A DNA stretch of 10,295 nt from Verrucomicrobia bacterium UBA1211 (GCA_002309585.1 DBXN01000050.1:1-10295), one strand, 5' to 3'; numbered from the stretch's first letter, positions 1 through 6,806 are shown. Program-made: numbers and translations. The notes: generated by a model not told the origin, from the letters alone.

Positions 1-1370
1 TCACCGAGTCCGACCTGCGCGACTATCCCGGCTGGAACCTCTATCGCGAGGGGAAGAACGACCGGGCGCTCTCGCCATGGCTGGCGAAGTATCCCGTTCT
101 CAAGACGGTGACGAACAACCAGCGGCAGCGCCATGTGCATGACCGCGAGGCGTGGCTGGCCGAGACCGACGGCGCGCGGGCCTTCCCGTGGCGCGTTTTC
201 ATCATGGCGGATCAGCCGATCAAGATGGTCGAGTCCGACATTGTCTTTGCGCTCGCCGCCCCGAACCGCCTGAAGGGCGATCTGAGCTGGATCAAGCCCG
301 GCAAGGTGGCGTGGGACTGGTGGAATGACTGGAATGTCACGGGGGTCGATTTTAGGGCGGGTTGCAACACCGAAACCTACAAGTATTACATCGACTTCGC
401 GCAGAAGAACGGCGTCGAGTATGTTATCTTTGACGAGGGTTGGTCGGTGCATCTGCGGATCATGGAGATCAGCCCGGGCGTGAACGTTCCCGAGCTGATC
501 CGGTACGCCAACGAGCGTGGCGTCGGGATCATCCTCTGGTGCGCCTGGTCCCAGCTGGTCGATGAGCCGCGCAAGGTCTTCGAGCGCTATTCCAAGATGG
601 GTGCGAAGGGCTTCAAGATCGACTTCATGGACCGCGATGACCAGTTTGTCGTGGAGTTCCTGGAGAAGACCGCTGCGATTGCCGCCGAGTACAACCTGCT
701 GGTCGATTATCACGGAATGTACAAACCCACGGGAATGCACCGGACCTATCCGAACATCATCAACTACGAGGGTGTCCATGGTCTGGAGCAGCTGAAGTGG
801 GAGCAGAACTCCGACTTCCCCGCGAACGACTGCAAGATCATCTTCACCCGCATGGTCGCCGGACAGATGGACTACACCCCCGGGGCGATGATCAACCAGA
901 CGCGCCGCTCCTTCAAGGCCAACGGCTCGCAACCCTCTTCCCAGGGCACCCGTGTCCACCAGATGGCGCTGATGTCCCTCTTCGAGGCGCCGTTGCAGAT
1001 GCTCTGCGACTCCCCCACTCAGTACATCAAGAACCAGACCTGCTTCGACTTCATGGCGAAGGTCCCGACGGTTTGGGATGAGACGGTCGGTGTCGCGGGC
1101 GAGGTCGGGAAGTTTGCCGCGATCGCCCGCCGCAAGGGCGACACCTGGTACCTCTCGGCGATCGGCAACTGGGACAAGCAGACGCTGAAGCTCGATACCG
1201 ACTTCCTCAAGAGCGGCACCTGGCAGGCCGAAATCTTCGAGGACGGCATCAACGCCGACCGCGACGCGACCGACTACAAGTGCCGCACGGCGGAGATCGA
1301 GGCGGGCAAGCCCGTCACGGTCAGGCTGATGCCCGGCGGCGGCTGGACCGCGAAACTGACGAAAAAATAA
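1..1370 (+). CDS. GH97 family glycoside hydrolase, 5' end outside window (alpha-galactosidase-like, retaining type)
   Basis: The reading frame is open from position 3 through to the TAA at 1368-1370, so the start lies before the window; the GTG at 108 is internal. The visible part holds the end of the N-terminal beta-sandwich, the (beta/alpha)8 catalytic barrel and a short C-terminal beta domain (roughly 1089-1367). Family GH97 enzymes hydrolyse alpha-linked sugars and are usually periplasmic. The motif KIDFMDRDDQ (Asp codon at 621-623) matches the nucleophile region of the retaining GH97 branch, and NYEGVHGLE (Glu codon at 768-770) matches the acid/base or metal-site Glu. This points to an alpha-galactosidase-like member rather than an inverting SusB-type alpha-glucosidase; the substrate is inferred. 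The DUF1080 lipoprotein follows 40 bp downstream with no terminator between, so co-transcription is likely. Any signal peptide is outside the window. Confidence 0.9.
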   Translation, partial: TESDLRDYPGWNLYREGKNDRALSPWLAKYPVLKTVTNNQRQRHVHDREAWLAETDGARAFPWRVFIMADQPIKMVESDIVFALAAPNRLKGDLSWIKPGKVAWDWWNDWNVTGVDFRAGCNTETYKYYIDFAQKNGVEYVIFDEGWSVHLRIMEISPGVNVPELIRYANERGVGIILWCAWSQLVDEPRKVFERYSKMGAKGFKIDFMDRDDQFVVEFLEKTAAIAAEYNLLVDYHGMYKPTGMHRTYPNIINYEGVHGLEQLKWEQNSDFPANDCKIIFTRMVAGQMDYTPGAMINQTRRSFKANGSQPSSQGTRVHQMALMSLFEAPLQMLCDSPTQYIKNQTCFDFMAKVPTVWDETVGVAGEVGKFAAIARRKGDTWYLSAIGNWDKQTLKLDTDFLKSGTWQAEIFEDGINADRDATDYKCRTAEIEAGKPVTVRLMPGGGWTAKLTKK

Positions 1371-1410
1371 TCCGTTTAACGGTTTTCACATCATCGAAAA
1401 GGAGAAACGT

Positions 1411-2250
1411 ATGACTTACACGAATCTGTTCACGACTTGCGCGGCGGTTGCGTTGCTGACCGGGTGCGCGGTTTTCGACTCCACGGCGAAATGTACCTGT
1501 GACCCTTGCGCCTGCGGCAAGGACGGGAAGGTCTGCGAATGTGGGAAGACGGCGAAGACGTGCACCTGTAACCCCTGCGCCTGCGGTAAGGACGGGAAGG
1601 CTTGCGGATGCGCGACAGCGGCCGCCCCGGCCGCGAAGAGCGTCCATCCCGACTCCAAAGCCTGGATGCCGCTCTTCAACGCGGACCTCGGAAACGCGCA
1701 GTGCGACAAGAGCGTTTGGTCGGTCGACGCCCAGGGCGTTATGACCGCCAACAAGGATGACGCGATCTGGACCAACCGCGATTATGAGAACTTCATCCTG
1801 GATCTGGAGTACAAGTATGATCCCGCCGCCAACAGCGGCGTGGTGATCTACTGCAGCGATATGGCGAACTGGATTCCCAACGCGGTAGAGATCCAGATCT
1901 TGGATGACAACGATCCGCACTGGAAGAACGAGGCGCCCCATGCGAAGAACGGCGGCCTCTACGGCCATCTGCCCCCGAAGGTCAACAACGGCAAGCCGGC
2001 GGGTGAGTGGAACCGGATGACGGTGACCGCGAAGGGCAAGCATATCATCGTTGCGGTGAACGGCGAGATCACGGTCGATGCCGACCTCTCCGTCTGGACC
2101 GATGCGAAGAAGAATCCCGACGGGACGGATATCCCGTCGTGGCTGAGCCGTCCCTGGGCGGAGCTGCCGACCAAGGGCCGCATCGGCCTGCAGGGCAAGC
2201 ACGGAAACGCCGCGCCCTACTTCCGGAACATCAAGATCAAGGAACTGTGA
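1411..2250 (+). CDS. Lipoprotein with cysteine-rich repeat and DUF1080 (3-keto-disaccharide hydrolase-like) domain
   Basis: The protein has 279 residues. The start is fixed by AAGGAG at 1399-1404, six bases before ATG. Residues 1-18 form a short hydrophobic leader ending in a lipobox, LLTGC, with Cys19 the predicted lipidated residue; unusually, the n-region has no Lys or Arg. Residues 28-67 hold 12 cysteines in two copies of a CxCxPCxCGKDGKxCxC unit. An Ala/Pro spacer leads into the DUF1080 domain (about 85-279: WMPLFN at its start, the SGVVIY strand, VEIQILDD, GRIGLQGKHG, YFRNIKIKEL). DUF1080 (Pfam 3-keto-disaccharide hydrolase) has a concanavalin-like beta-sandwich; characterised members cleave 3-keto-glycosides, many others are untested. 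It probably acts at the cell envelope beside the GH97 enzyme. The role of the Cys-rich part is unknown. Confidence 0.85.
   Translation: MTYTNLFTTCAAVALLTGCAVFDSTAKCTCDPCACGKDGKVCECGKTAKTCTCNPCACGKDGKACGCATAAAPAAKSVHPDSKAWMPLFNADLGNAQCDKSVWSVDAQGVMTANKDDAIWTNRDYENFILDLEYKYDPAANSGVVIYCSDMANWIPNAVEIQILDDNDPHWKNEAPHAKNGGLYGHLPPKVNNGKPAGEWNRMTVTAKGKHIIVAVNGEITVDADLSVWTDAKKNPDGTDIPSWLSRPWAELPTKGRIGLQGKHGNAAPYFRNIKIKEL
1492..1611 (+). repeat. In-frame tandem duplication encoding a Cys-rich unit
   Basis: Two 51-bp copies (1492-1542 and 1561-1611) repeat with a 69-bp period and encode residues 28-44 and 51-67 of the lipoprotein. Each gives CTC(D/N)PCACGKDGK(V/A)C(E/G)C. The copies differ at several bases, some of them synonymous, so the duplication is not very recent and the amino acid pattern appears to have been kept. 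Confidence 0.85.
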
Positions 2251-2281
2251 TCGGGCGGCGCGGCGTATGCCGGGCTCCGCG

Positions 2282-2314
2282 TCCGGATAACCCGGGAAGT
2301 CCGGGTTGTCCGGA
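2282..2314. terminator. Stem-loop between convergent genes, possible bidirectional terminator
   Basis: The arms TCCGGATAACCCGG (2282-2295) and CCGGGTTGTCCGGA (2301-2314) pair over 14 bp with a single G-T type mismatch around a 5-base loop. The stem sits between the ends of the DUF1080 gene (stop at 2250) and the convergent pseudopilin gene (stop at 2348). No U-tract follows on either strand, only AAAA to its right, so it is not a textbook intrinsic terminator. A role in ending transcription or protecting mRNA 3' ends is inferred from position. Confidence 0.5.
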
Positions 2315-2347
2315 AAACCGGATGGGCCGCGGCTCCCGCGCTTTTGT

Positions 2348-3133
2348 TCACGGGATCGTCGAAGCGGTGTCGGGCAGATGCCCGGCACCGTATTTTGTGT
2401 TATCCTGCGAGAGGAAGCCGGTGCGGGCGGGGCCTGAGACCCAGCCCGCGTTTCCGGCGGCGGTGTAGGGCTGGATGATCCCTTCAACGTGGCCGTCGCA
2501 GAAGGCGACATTGGTGTGGCCGCGATGGCGGAAGGCCTGCGTACCCGCCTCGCGCAGGTTGGTGGCGGAGTAATCGTATTCCCGGGAGGCCTTCGGCGCG
2601 CGCATGAACTTGTTGGGGCCACCCGCGTATCCGCCGTCGCCAAAGAGGGCGACCTCTGACGGGTCCTGGAGATCGAAAAAGCGGGCCGGCGCATTCCGTC
2701 TGCACCGCGTTCCCTCGACAAAGCCGAGATAGGCGCAATTGTAGTTGTAGCCCGTAAAGGCGTTGCCGTCCCAATTGTCGTAGGCCTTCCGGCAGGCCGG
2801 GCATTGGACCACCTCGCCGACCTCGACCCCCTCCCACATCTCGCCCGGCTCGTAACGCGTCTCACCCTCCCGTTTGCGGAAATCCCAGCAATAGGAGGTG
2901 TAGCCTTCGACCTTCCGCTCGCCCCACGGGAAATGGTCGTGATGCATGGCATACTGGATACAGGTTTGCGCCATCAGCCGGAGGTTGGACTTGCACTTCA
3001 TGTCCCAAGCGGAAGCGATCGCATTCCCGCAGACCGGGACCAGAACCACGGCGAAGAGGGCGATGATGAAAACCACCACCATCAGTTCACTGAAGGTGAA
3101 TCCCCGGTCTCCCACTTTGCGCATCATCCCCAT
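2348..3133 (-). CDS. Pseudopilin-like protein with type IV prepilin leader and H-X9-DG motif
   Basis: The protein has 261 residues. A type III (prepilin) signal is clear: a short basic leader MGMMRKVGDRG, predicted cleavage between Gly11 and Phe12, Glu at position +5 (Glu16), then a hydrophobic helix to about residue 34. The C-terminal half has the H-X9-DG signature (His203, Asp213-Gly214) in RHRGHTNVAFCDGHVE, characteristic of the DUF1559-like pseudopilins that are strongly expanded in Planctomycetes, Lentisphaerae, Verrucomicrobia and relatives. A CPAC pair (Cys111, Cys114) and other cysteines suggest a metal site or disulfides. Such proteins are processed by a prepilin peptidase and anchored in the inner membrane; individual functions are mostly unknown. 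No other secretion or pilus gene is nearby. ATGs at 3127 and 3124 (- strand) are alternative starts that leave the leader functional. It is transcribed alone, divergent from the Hsp20-like gene. Confidence 0.85.
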   Translation of the reverse strand: MGMMRKVGDRGFTFSELMVVVFIIALFAVVLVPVCGNAIASAWDMKCKSNLRLMAQTCIQYAMHHDHFPWGERKVEGYTSYCWDFRKREGETRYEPGEMWEGVEVGEVVQCPACRKAYDNWDGNAFTGYNYNCAYLGFVEGTRCRRNAPARFFDLQDPSEVALFGDGGYAGGPNKFMRAPKASREYDYSATNLREAGTQAFRHRGHTNVAFCDGHVEGIIQPYTAAGNAGWVSGPARTGFLSQDNTKYGAGHLPDTASTIP

Positions 3134-3200
3134 TCCCGTTTCCCACTTTCATTCTGAAATTCTGGAATTATGACATTAAGCCATTATGAAATTTCACACC

Positions 3201-3226
3201 GCCACATTGCCATAATGCCACATTGC
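3201..3226. repeat. Short direct repeat GCCACATTGC
   Basis: GCCACATTGC occurs at 3201-3210 and again at 3217-3226, a 16-bp period, within the AT-rich stretch upstream of the pseudopilin gene. The function is unknown; it may be an operator pair or replication slippage. Confidence 0.6.
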
Positions 3227-3237
3227 CCCGTTCAACC

Positions 3238-3264
3238 GTTGAGCGTTGAGGGTTGAGCGTTGAG
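3238..3264. repeat. Tandem direct repeat GTTGAGCGTTGAG
   Basis: The 13-bp unit occurs at 3238-3250 and 3252-3264, each copy itself made of GTTGAGC plus GTTGAG, giving four GTTGAG boxes in 27 bp followed by six T. It lies in the shared upstream region of two divergent genes. It could bind a regulator or be a slippage product. Confidence 0.65.
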
Positions 3265-3302
3265 TTTTTTGACACGCGACACGCGGACGGCATTCGACAA
3301 CC

Positions 3303-3426
3303 GTCACCTGTCACTCTCTCTTCCCCGTTCCCCAATTCCCGACAGTAGGCTTTGAGAGGGAGAGAGCGTAACAGATACGTTCGGTGGCATCAAGGCGAAT
3401 TGACGGGGAAGAGGGACAGGGGTGAC
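3303..3426. repeat. Long imperfect inverted repeat
   Basis: The left arm (3303-3338) runs GTCACCTGTCACTC..TTCCCCGT..CAATTC. The right arm (3397-3426) reads GAATTG, ACGGGGAAGAG, GGACAGGGGTGAC, the reverse complement of the left arm apart from small gaps. The interior of about 58 bp is unrelated to either arm. An RNA from this region could fold into a long hairpin, or the element may be a small non-autonomous mobile element. No target-site duplication is evident. Confidence 0.5.
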
Positions 3427-3533
3427 AATCTGTCGCCCTTTTCTGCGTCCCCTTGTCACGATCTCAGGGGATGATGCGGGGGATGGGTTCCGTTTTGCGG
3501 TGTTGGCATATGTTTTGCTTGAAATGGAAAGCG

Positions 3534-3542
3534 AGAAAGAGG
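3534..3542 (+). promoter_or_regulatory. Ribosome binding site that decides the Hsp20-like start
   Basis: AGAAAGAGG ends eight bases before ATG at 3551. The in-frame upstream ATG (3524) and GTG (3422) have no comparable site. The extra N-terminal residues they would add resemble no known leader. Confidence 0.55.
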
Positions 3543-3550
3543 TCCTGCAA

Positions 3551-4087
3551 ATGGAAACGAAGAGTCTCAGTCGATTTTGGAGATGGTGCGACGGCGTGCT
3601 GCTAGTCGCGGTTTTTGCGTTGTTGGGGTGGAGTCTTTGGCGGGATTCACGGTCCGTGCCCTCCGAACCTCCGCCCCCGCCCCCCGCGATGGAGGAGCCG
3701 GAGGCGATGCCGGAACCTCCGCCCCCGCCGAGCCGTTCCCGTGTTGTGGACGGGATTCGCGTGGGGACGCGTCAGATGCCGCAGATCGCCCGTTCGCTCT
3801 CCTCCGGGTGGGAAAAAAGGGACGGGGCGCCGGCGCTGGACATCCGTGAACGGGACCGGACGTATGAGATCGCCATCTCCCTGCCCGACGGGATCGACCG
3901 CGAGAGTGTGCGGATCGCGACGGCCGGCCATGTGCTGACCCTCGGGATGGCGACCCGCACCGGCACGCTCAAGCGCCGGATCCTTCTCCCCTGCGAGATC
4001 ACGCGGGAGAGCCAGGTCACCCATTTGCTGACCAACGGGATTCTCCGCATCCGGGTCACGCCCGAAACCGGGCCGCACGGCCGGTAG
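3551..4087 (+). CDS. Membrane-anchored Hsp20/alpha-crystallin-domain protein
   Basis: The protein has 178 residues from the ATG at 3551. It has three parts. First comes a basic N-terminus and one transmembrane helix (about residues 13-30, ending GWSLW). Next is a linker with two runs of 5-6 prolines separated by acidic residues (about 36-62). The C-terminal domain (about 93-171) follows the small heat-shock pattern: PALDIRERDRTYEIAISLPD (94-113, matching the family's start and beta3 with LPG-like LPD), RESVRIATAGHVLTL (117-131), RRILLP (142-147), and NGILRIRV (162-169), the family's conserved G-I/V-L strand. Hsp20 proteins are ATP-independent holdases, normally soluble. With one helix and an acidic Pro-rich tether, this one would hold its domain at the membrane, probably on the periplasmic side, though the side is not proven. 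No C-terminal I-x-I motif follows. It lies upstream of the BatD gene, which has its own promoter. Confidence 0.72.
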   Translation: METKSLSRFWRWCDGVLLVAVFALLGWSLWRDSRSVPSEPPPPPPAMEEPEAMPEPPPPPSRSRVVDGIRVGTRQMPQIARSLSSGWEKRDGAPALDIRERDRTYEIAISLPDGIDRESVRIATAGHVLTLGMATRTGTLKRRILLPCEITRESQVTHLLTNGILRIRVTPETGPHGR

Positions 4088-4090
4088 GTT

Positions 4091-4120
4091 TTGACAGGGC
4101 GAAACCGCTTTTGATAAGAT
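4091..4120 (+). promoter_or_regulatory. Promoter for the batD-like gene
   Basis: A perfect TTGACA (4091-4096) is followed after 18 bp by TAAGAT (4115-4120, four of six matches to TATAAT). It starts just after the stop of the Hsp20-like gene and leaves a leader of about 80 bases. A 7-bp inverted repeat, AACCGCT (4103-4109) and AGCGGTT (4135-4141), brackets the -10 element and could be a regulator site. Confidence 0.6.
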
Positions 4121-4207
4121 GAATATCCACGTTGAGCGGTTATAGGGCGGTGGCAATCGCCTTCGGCTTTCATCCGCCGGCGTTTGACTTCTACATAAGG
4201 ATTGTCG

Positions 4208-6799
4208 ATGAGGTTGGGATTAGTGGGATTGGTCGGATGGTGTTGCGTCGCGGCCCCGGTTTTCGCGGATGGGGTTTCGCTTGACGTGACGGCGTCGCGC
4301 CGTGAGATTTATCAGGGGGAGTCATTCAACCTGACGGTCGCCGTCAACGGTGCGGACCGCAACGTCTCGGAACCGGACCTCTCCGCCCTCACCGATGCCA
4401 CGGTCCAGTTTTTGGGGTCACACAGCAACAGCCGCTCCAGTATCCAGATCATCAACGGCCGGATGACCCGCGAGGCGTTCGAGGGTCGGGTTTTCTCCTA
4501 TTCGGTCCAGCCGAAGCAGGTCGGTACCTTCCGGGCGGGGCCGATCCAGGTGACGGCGAACGGGAAGCGGTATACGCACAACGGGGTGGCCGTCCGGGTA
4601 ACCGGCGTCGAACAGCAAGACAAGGTCATCGTCTCCCTTCAGGCATCCTCCACCTCCGTGCTGGTGGAAGAACCGTTCACCATCACCCTCTCGGTCGCCG
4701 TGCAGGAGCTGCCGGAACCCTATTCAAAAAACTTTGAGCCGCTTCCACCCCGCGACATTCCCCGGCTGACCGCCGATTTCCTGGAGCTTCGCCAGCCCGA
4801 TCCCGCCCTGAAGGGACCCGACCTCAACCAGATCTTCAATTCGTTGATCCAGGCGGCGCGCGCCAATGGCGGGTTGCCCGCTTTCGCCATCAACAACTAT
4901 CAGACGAGGAACATCGATCTCAGCGGGTTCGACAGCTTTTTCGGAAACGACGACCCCTTCCGGCCCCAGCCCTACCGGTTCCGTCTGGAGCCGAAGCGGA
5001 TCACCCTGAACGGGAAGAAATACCGCGAATATACCCTCTCGCTGACCTACGTGCCGATGAAGGAGGGGGAGCAGACCTTCGGGCCGCTGACCTTCAAGGG
5101 CCCGATTCTGACCGGGGTGGAGCAGAACCATTTCACCACCCAGACCATCTATACCATCGGCCCCGCCGTGACCGTCCGGATCGTGCCGCCGCCGGACGAG
5201 AACCGTCCCGACACCTTCATCGGCGCGGTCGGGAAGGATATGCAGGCGAGCGCGACTTTCGATACCAAGGTCTGCAAGGTCGGCGATCCGATCACCCTTA
5301 CGCTGGAGGTCACGGGACCGGTCAGCGTCTCGAACATGCGGGCGCCGCTCCTGAACCTTCAGCCCGCCCTCGTCAAGGATTTCCGCATTTACGACGACAC
5401 CGTCTCCAGCGACACCCTGCCGAACGGCAAACGGTTCAAATACCGCGTCCGGCCGATGCGGGAGGGCACGCTCGAATTCCCGCCCGTCGAGCTGGCCTAT
5501 TACGACACCTCGAACCGGACCTACGCCGCGATCGCCACCCTCCCGATTCCGATCCAGGCGAACGCCACCACGCAGATCGCCACGGATGATCTTGGGGACG
5601 ATGAGGCGTCCGCCGATTCGGGCGGGACGCTCTTTGCGGTCGAGACGCCGAAAGCGCCCGGCATGACCTTCACGCCCGCGGGGGCTTTCGCCGAGTCGCT
5701 GCTGCCGTCCGCCGACCGGATGGGCCTTCTCGCGGCGGCGGGGCCCGTGCTGTGTCTGGGCGCGCTGCTCTTTTTCCCGTTGCTCCGGTTCGCGCGGAAG
5801 TGCCGGGAGGCCGGCCGCCACTCTGGCGCGCTCGGCCGCGCGCTCGGCGCGTTGCGCGGCGCCCCGGATGCCGAAACCGCGCTCCAGGCGGTCCGAGACT
5901 ACCTCGGTACGCGGCTGGATGTGCGGGGGCAGACCCTGACCCCCTCCGAGGCTGAACGGCTGCTGATCGGCCGGGGGGGCGCGTCCGATTCCGCCGCGGC
6001 GTTCCGACGGGCGTTCGGACAGCTGGAGGAGGCGCTTTACCGTCCCGATGCCGCTTCGGATCTGCTGGCGGAGGCGAAGGGCGGGCTGATGACGCTGCTT
6101 CCCGCGATCGACCGCGCCATCTCCCGGGAGGAGCGGATTCAAAAGCGGGGCGGACCCTCCGCCGAGACGCTCGGATTGGTGATCCTGCTGGCCGCCGGCC
6201 TGCTCCGGGCCGCCGAATCCGATGACACCCACCGCTTCCTGTGGGACCAGGCCAACGCGCAAGCCGCCACGGCCTCTACCCCCGACGCCTACCTCAAAGC
6301 CGCCGAGACCTACAACCGGCTGGTCGCCGACGGGATCGGGAACGGTCCCCTCTTCCTCAACCTCGGAAATGCCCTCGTGATGGCCGGGGACGGGCTGAAC
6401 GCCGTCGCCGCCTACAACCGCGCCGAGCGGTACATGGGGGCCACCGCCGACACCCGGCAGGGGTTGTCCGCCGCCATCTCCCTCCAGACCGGTCAAAGCC
6501 GCGCCGAGTTGCCCTGGTCCAGGACCGCCTTCTTCTGGCACTACCTCTTCCCCTGCTCCGTCCGGGTCACGGCCGCCCTCTGCGGCTGGTGTCTGCTCTG
6601 GTTCGGGCTATTCCTCAAGATCCTGCTGCGTAAACGGGGCAAGCCGACCCTCTGGCGGAGCCTCGCCAACACCCTGCTTGTGACCGGCGCGCTCGCCCTG
6701 GTGATTTTCGGCGCCTCCGCCGCCATCACCTGGACCCATGAGCGCCACGACGCCGCCACCTGGAGCGAGCGGCGGTTCCAGTCAGGCGAACGGGAATGA
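4208..6799 (+). CDS. batD: BatD-like protein fused to a BatE-like TPR membrane region
   Basis: The protein has 863 residues. ATG at 4208 is chosen because ATAAGG (4195-4200) lies seven bases upstream; the TTG at 4202 sits on that site. Residues 1-20 are a signal peptide ending APVFA. Residues of about 21-450 form the BatD beta-sandwich region (SRREIYQGESFNLTVAVNG at the start, then strand-rich repeats ending in VRPMREGTLEFPPVELAYYD). A transmembrane helix follows at about 505-529, then a cytoplasmic helical part (about 530-650). A second hydrophobic stretch (about 653-669, ending GLLRAAES) looks like an embedded signal peptide, followed by TPR-like helices (about 672-760) with NLGNALVMAGDGLNAVAAYN. 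Two further helices lie at about 774-805 and 821-840. The last part matches BatE, so this appears to be a BatD-BatE fusion, ending where BatE usually continues into an SH3 domain. Bat proteins form an envelope system linked to stress tolerance, with MoxR and von Willebrand proteins; none of these is here. Confidence 0.82.
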   Translation: MRLGLVGLVGWCCVAAPVFADGVSLDVTASRREIYQGESFNLTVAVNGADRNVSEPDLSALTDATVQFLGSHSNSRSSIQIINGRMTREAFEGRVFSYSVQPKQVGTFRAGPIQVTANGKRYTHNGVAVRVTGVEQQDKVIVSLQASSTSVLVEEPFTITLSVAVQELPEPYSKNFEPLPPRDIPRLTADFLELRQPDPALKGPDLNQIFNSLIQAARANGGLPAFAINNYQTRNIDLSGFDSFFGNDDPFRPQPYRFRLEPKRITLNGKKYREYTLSLTYVPMKEGEQTFGPLTFKGPILTGVEQNHFTTQTIYTIGPAVTVRIVPPPDENRPDTFIGAVGKDMQASATFDTKVCKVGDPITLTLEVTGPVSVSNMRAPLLNLQPALVKDFRIYDDTVSSDTLPNGKRFKYRVRPMREGTLEFPPVELAYYDTSNRTYAAIATLPIPIQANATTQIATDDLGDDEASADSGGTLFAVETPKAPGMTFTPAGAFAESLLPSADRMGLLAAAGPVLCLGALLFFPLLRFARKCREAGRHSGALGRALGALRGAPDAETALQAVRDYLGTRLDVRGQTLTPSEAERLLIGRGGASDSAAAFRRAFGQLEEALYRPDAASDLLAEAKGGLMTLLPAIDRAISREERIQKRGGPSAETLGLVILLAAGLLRAAESDDTHRFLWDQANAQAATASTPDAYLKAAETYNRLVADGIGNGPLFLNLGNALVMAGDGLNAVAAYNRAERYMGATADTRQGLSAAISLQTGQSRAELPWSRTAFFWHYLFPCSVRVTAALCGWCLLWFGLFLKILLRKRGKPTLWRSLANTLLVTGALALVIFGASAAITWTHERHDAATWSERRFQSGERE

Positions 6800-6801
6800 A
6801 T

Positions 6802-6806
6802 GGAGG
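6802..6806 (+). promoter_or_regulatory. Ribosome binding site for the PQ-loop protein
   Basis: GGAGG, extended by more G residues to 6810, lies seven bases before ATG 6814 and four before ATG 6811. It comes after the overlapping ATG at 6796, so that upstream start is unlikely. The site immediately follows the batD stop, which suggests coupled translation. Confidence 0.6.

Larger units (their letters stand above)
3134..3550. other. Repeat-rich non-coding region between divergent genes
   Basis: About 417 bp separate the pseudopilin start from the chosen start of the Hsp20-like gene. The left third (3150-3230) is AT-rich and should hold the leftward promoter, but several hexamers compete and I cannot choose one. 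It also carries short direct repeats (ATTCTGAA/ATTCTGGA at 3151-3166, and those listed separately). The middle (3303-3426) is a long imperfect inverted repeat. The right part (3427-3550) should carry the promoter of the Hsp20-like gene; TGGCATATG near 3505-3513 resembles an extended -10 only weakly. No convincing gene is present on either strand. Confidence 0.6.

Noticed and set aside
1321..2952. A 543-residue open frame on the - strand across the DUF1080 and pseudopilin genes
   Set aside because: It overlaps two well-supported genes in a different frame, and its composition is Arg/Pro/Ala-rich low complexity.
3238..3270. Intrinsic terminator made of the GTTGAG repeats and the following six T
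   Set aside because: The repeats are direct, not inverted. Only a weak 5-bp pairing can be drawn and it is not adjacent to the T run.
3422..3550. GTG (3422) or ATG (3524) as the start of the Hsp20-like gene
   Set aside because: Neither has a Shine-Dalgarno sequence, while ATG 3551 does. The extra residues look unlike a leader, and the GTG lies inside the inverted repeat.
4142..4200. Riboswitch in the leader of the batD-like gene
   Set aside because: Small hairpins such as GCC-TTC-GGC can be drawn, but no known aptamer pattern is recognisable and the leader is short.
4724..6541. A 605-residue open frame on the - strand opposite the batD-like gene
   Set aside because: It lies wholly antisense to a well-supported gene. 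Its translation is dominated by Gly, Arg and Pro, as expected for the mirror of GC-rich codons, and it has no recognisable domain.
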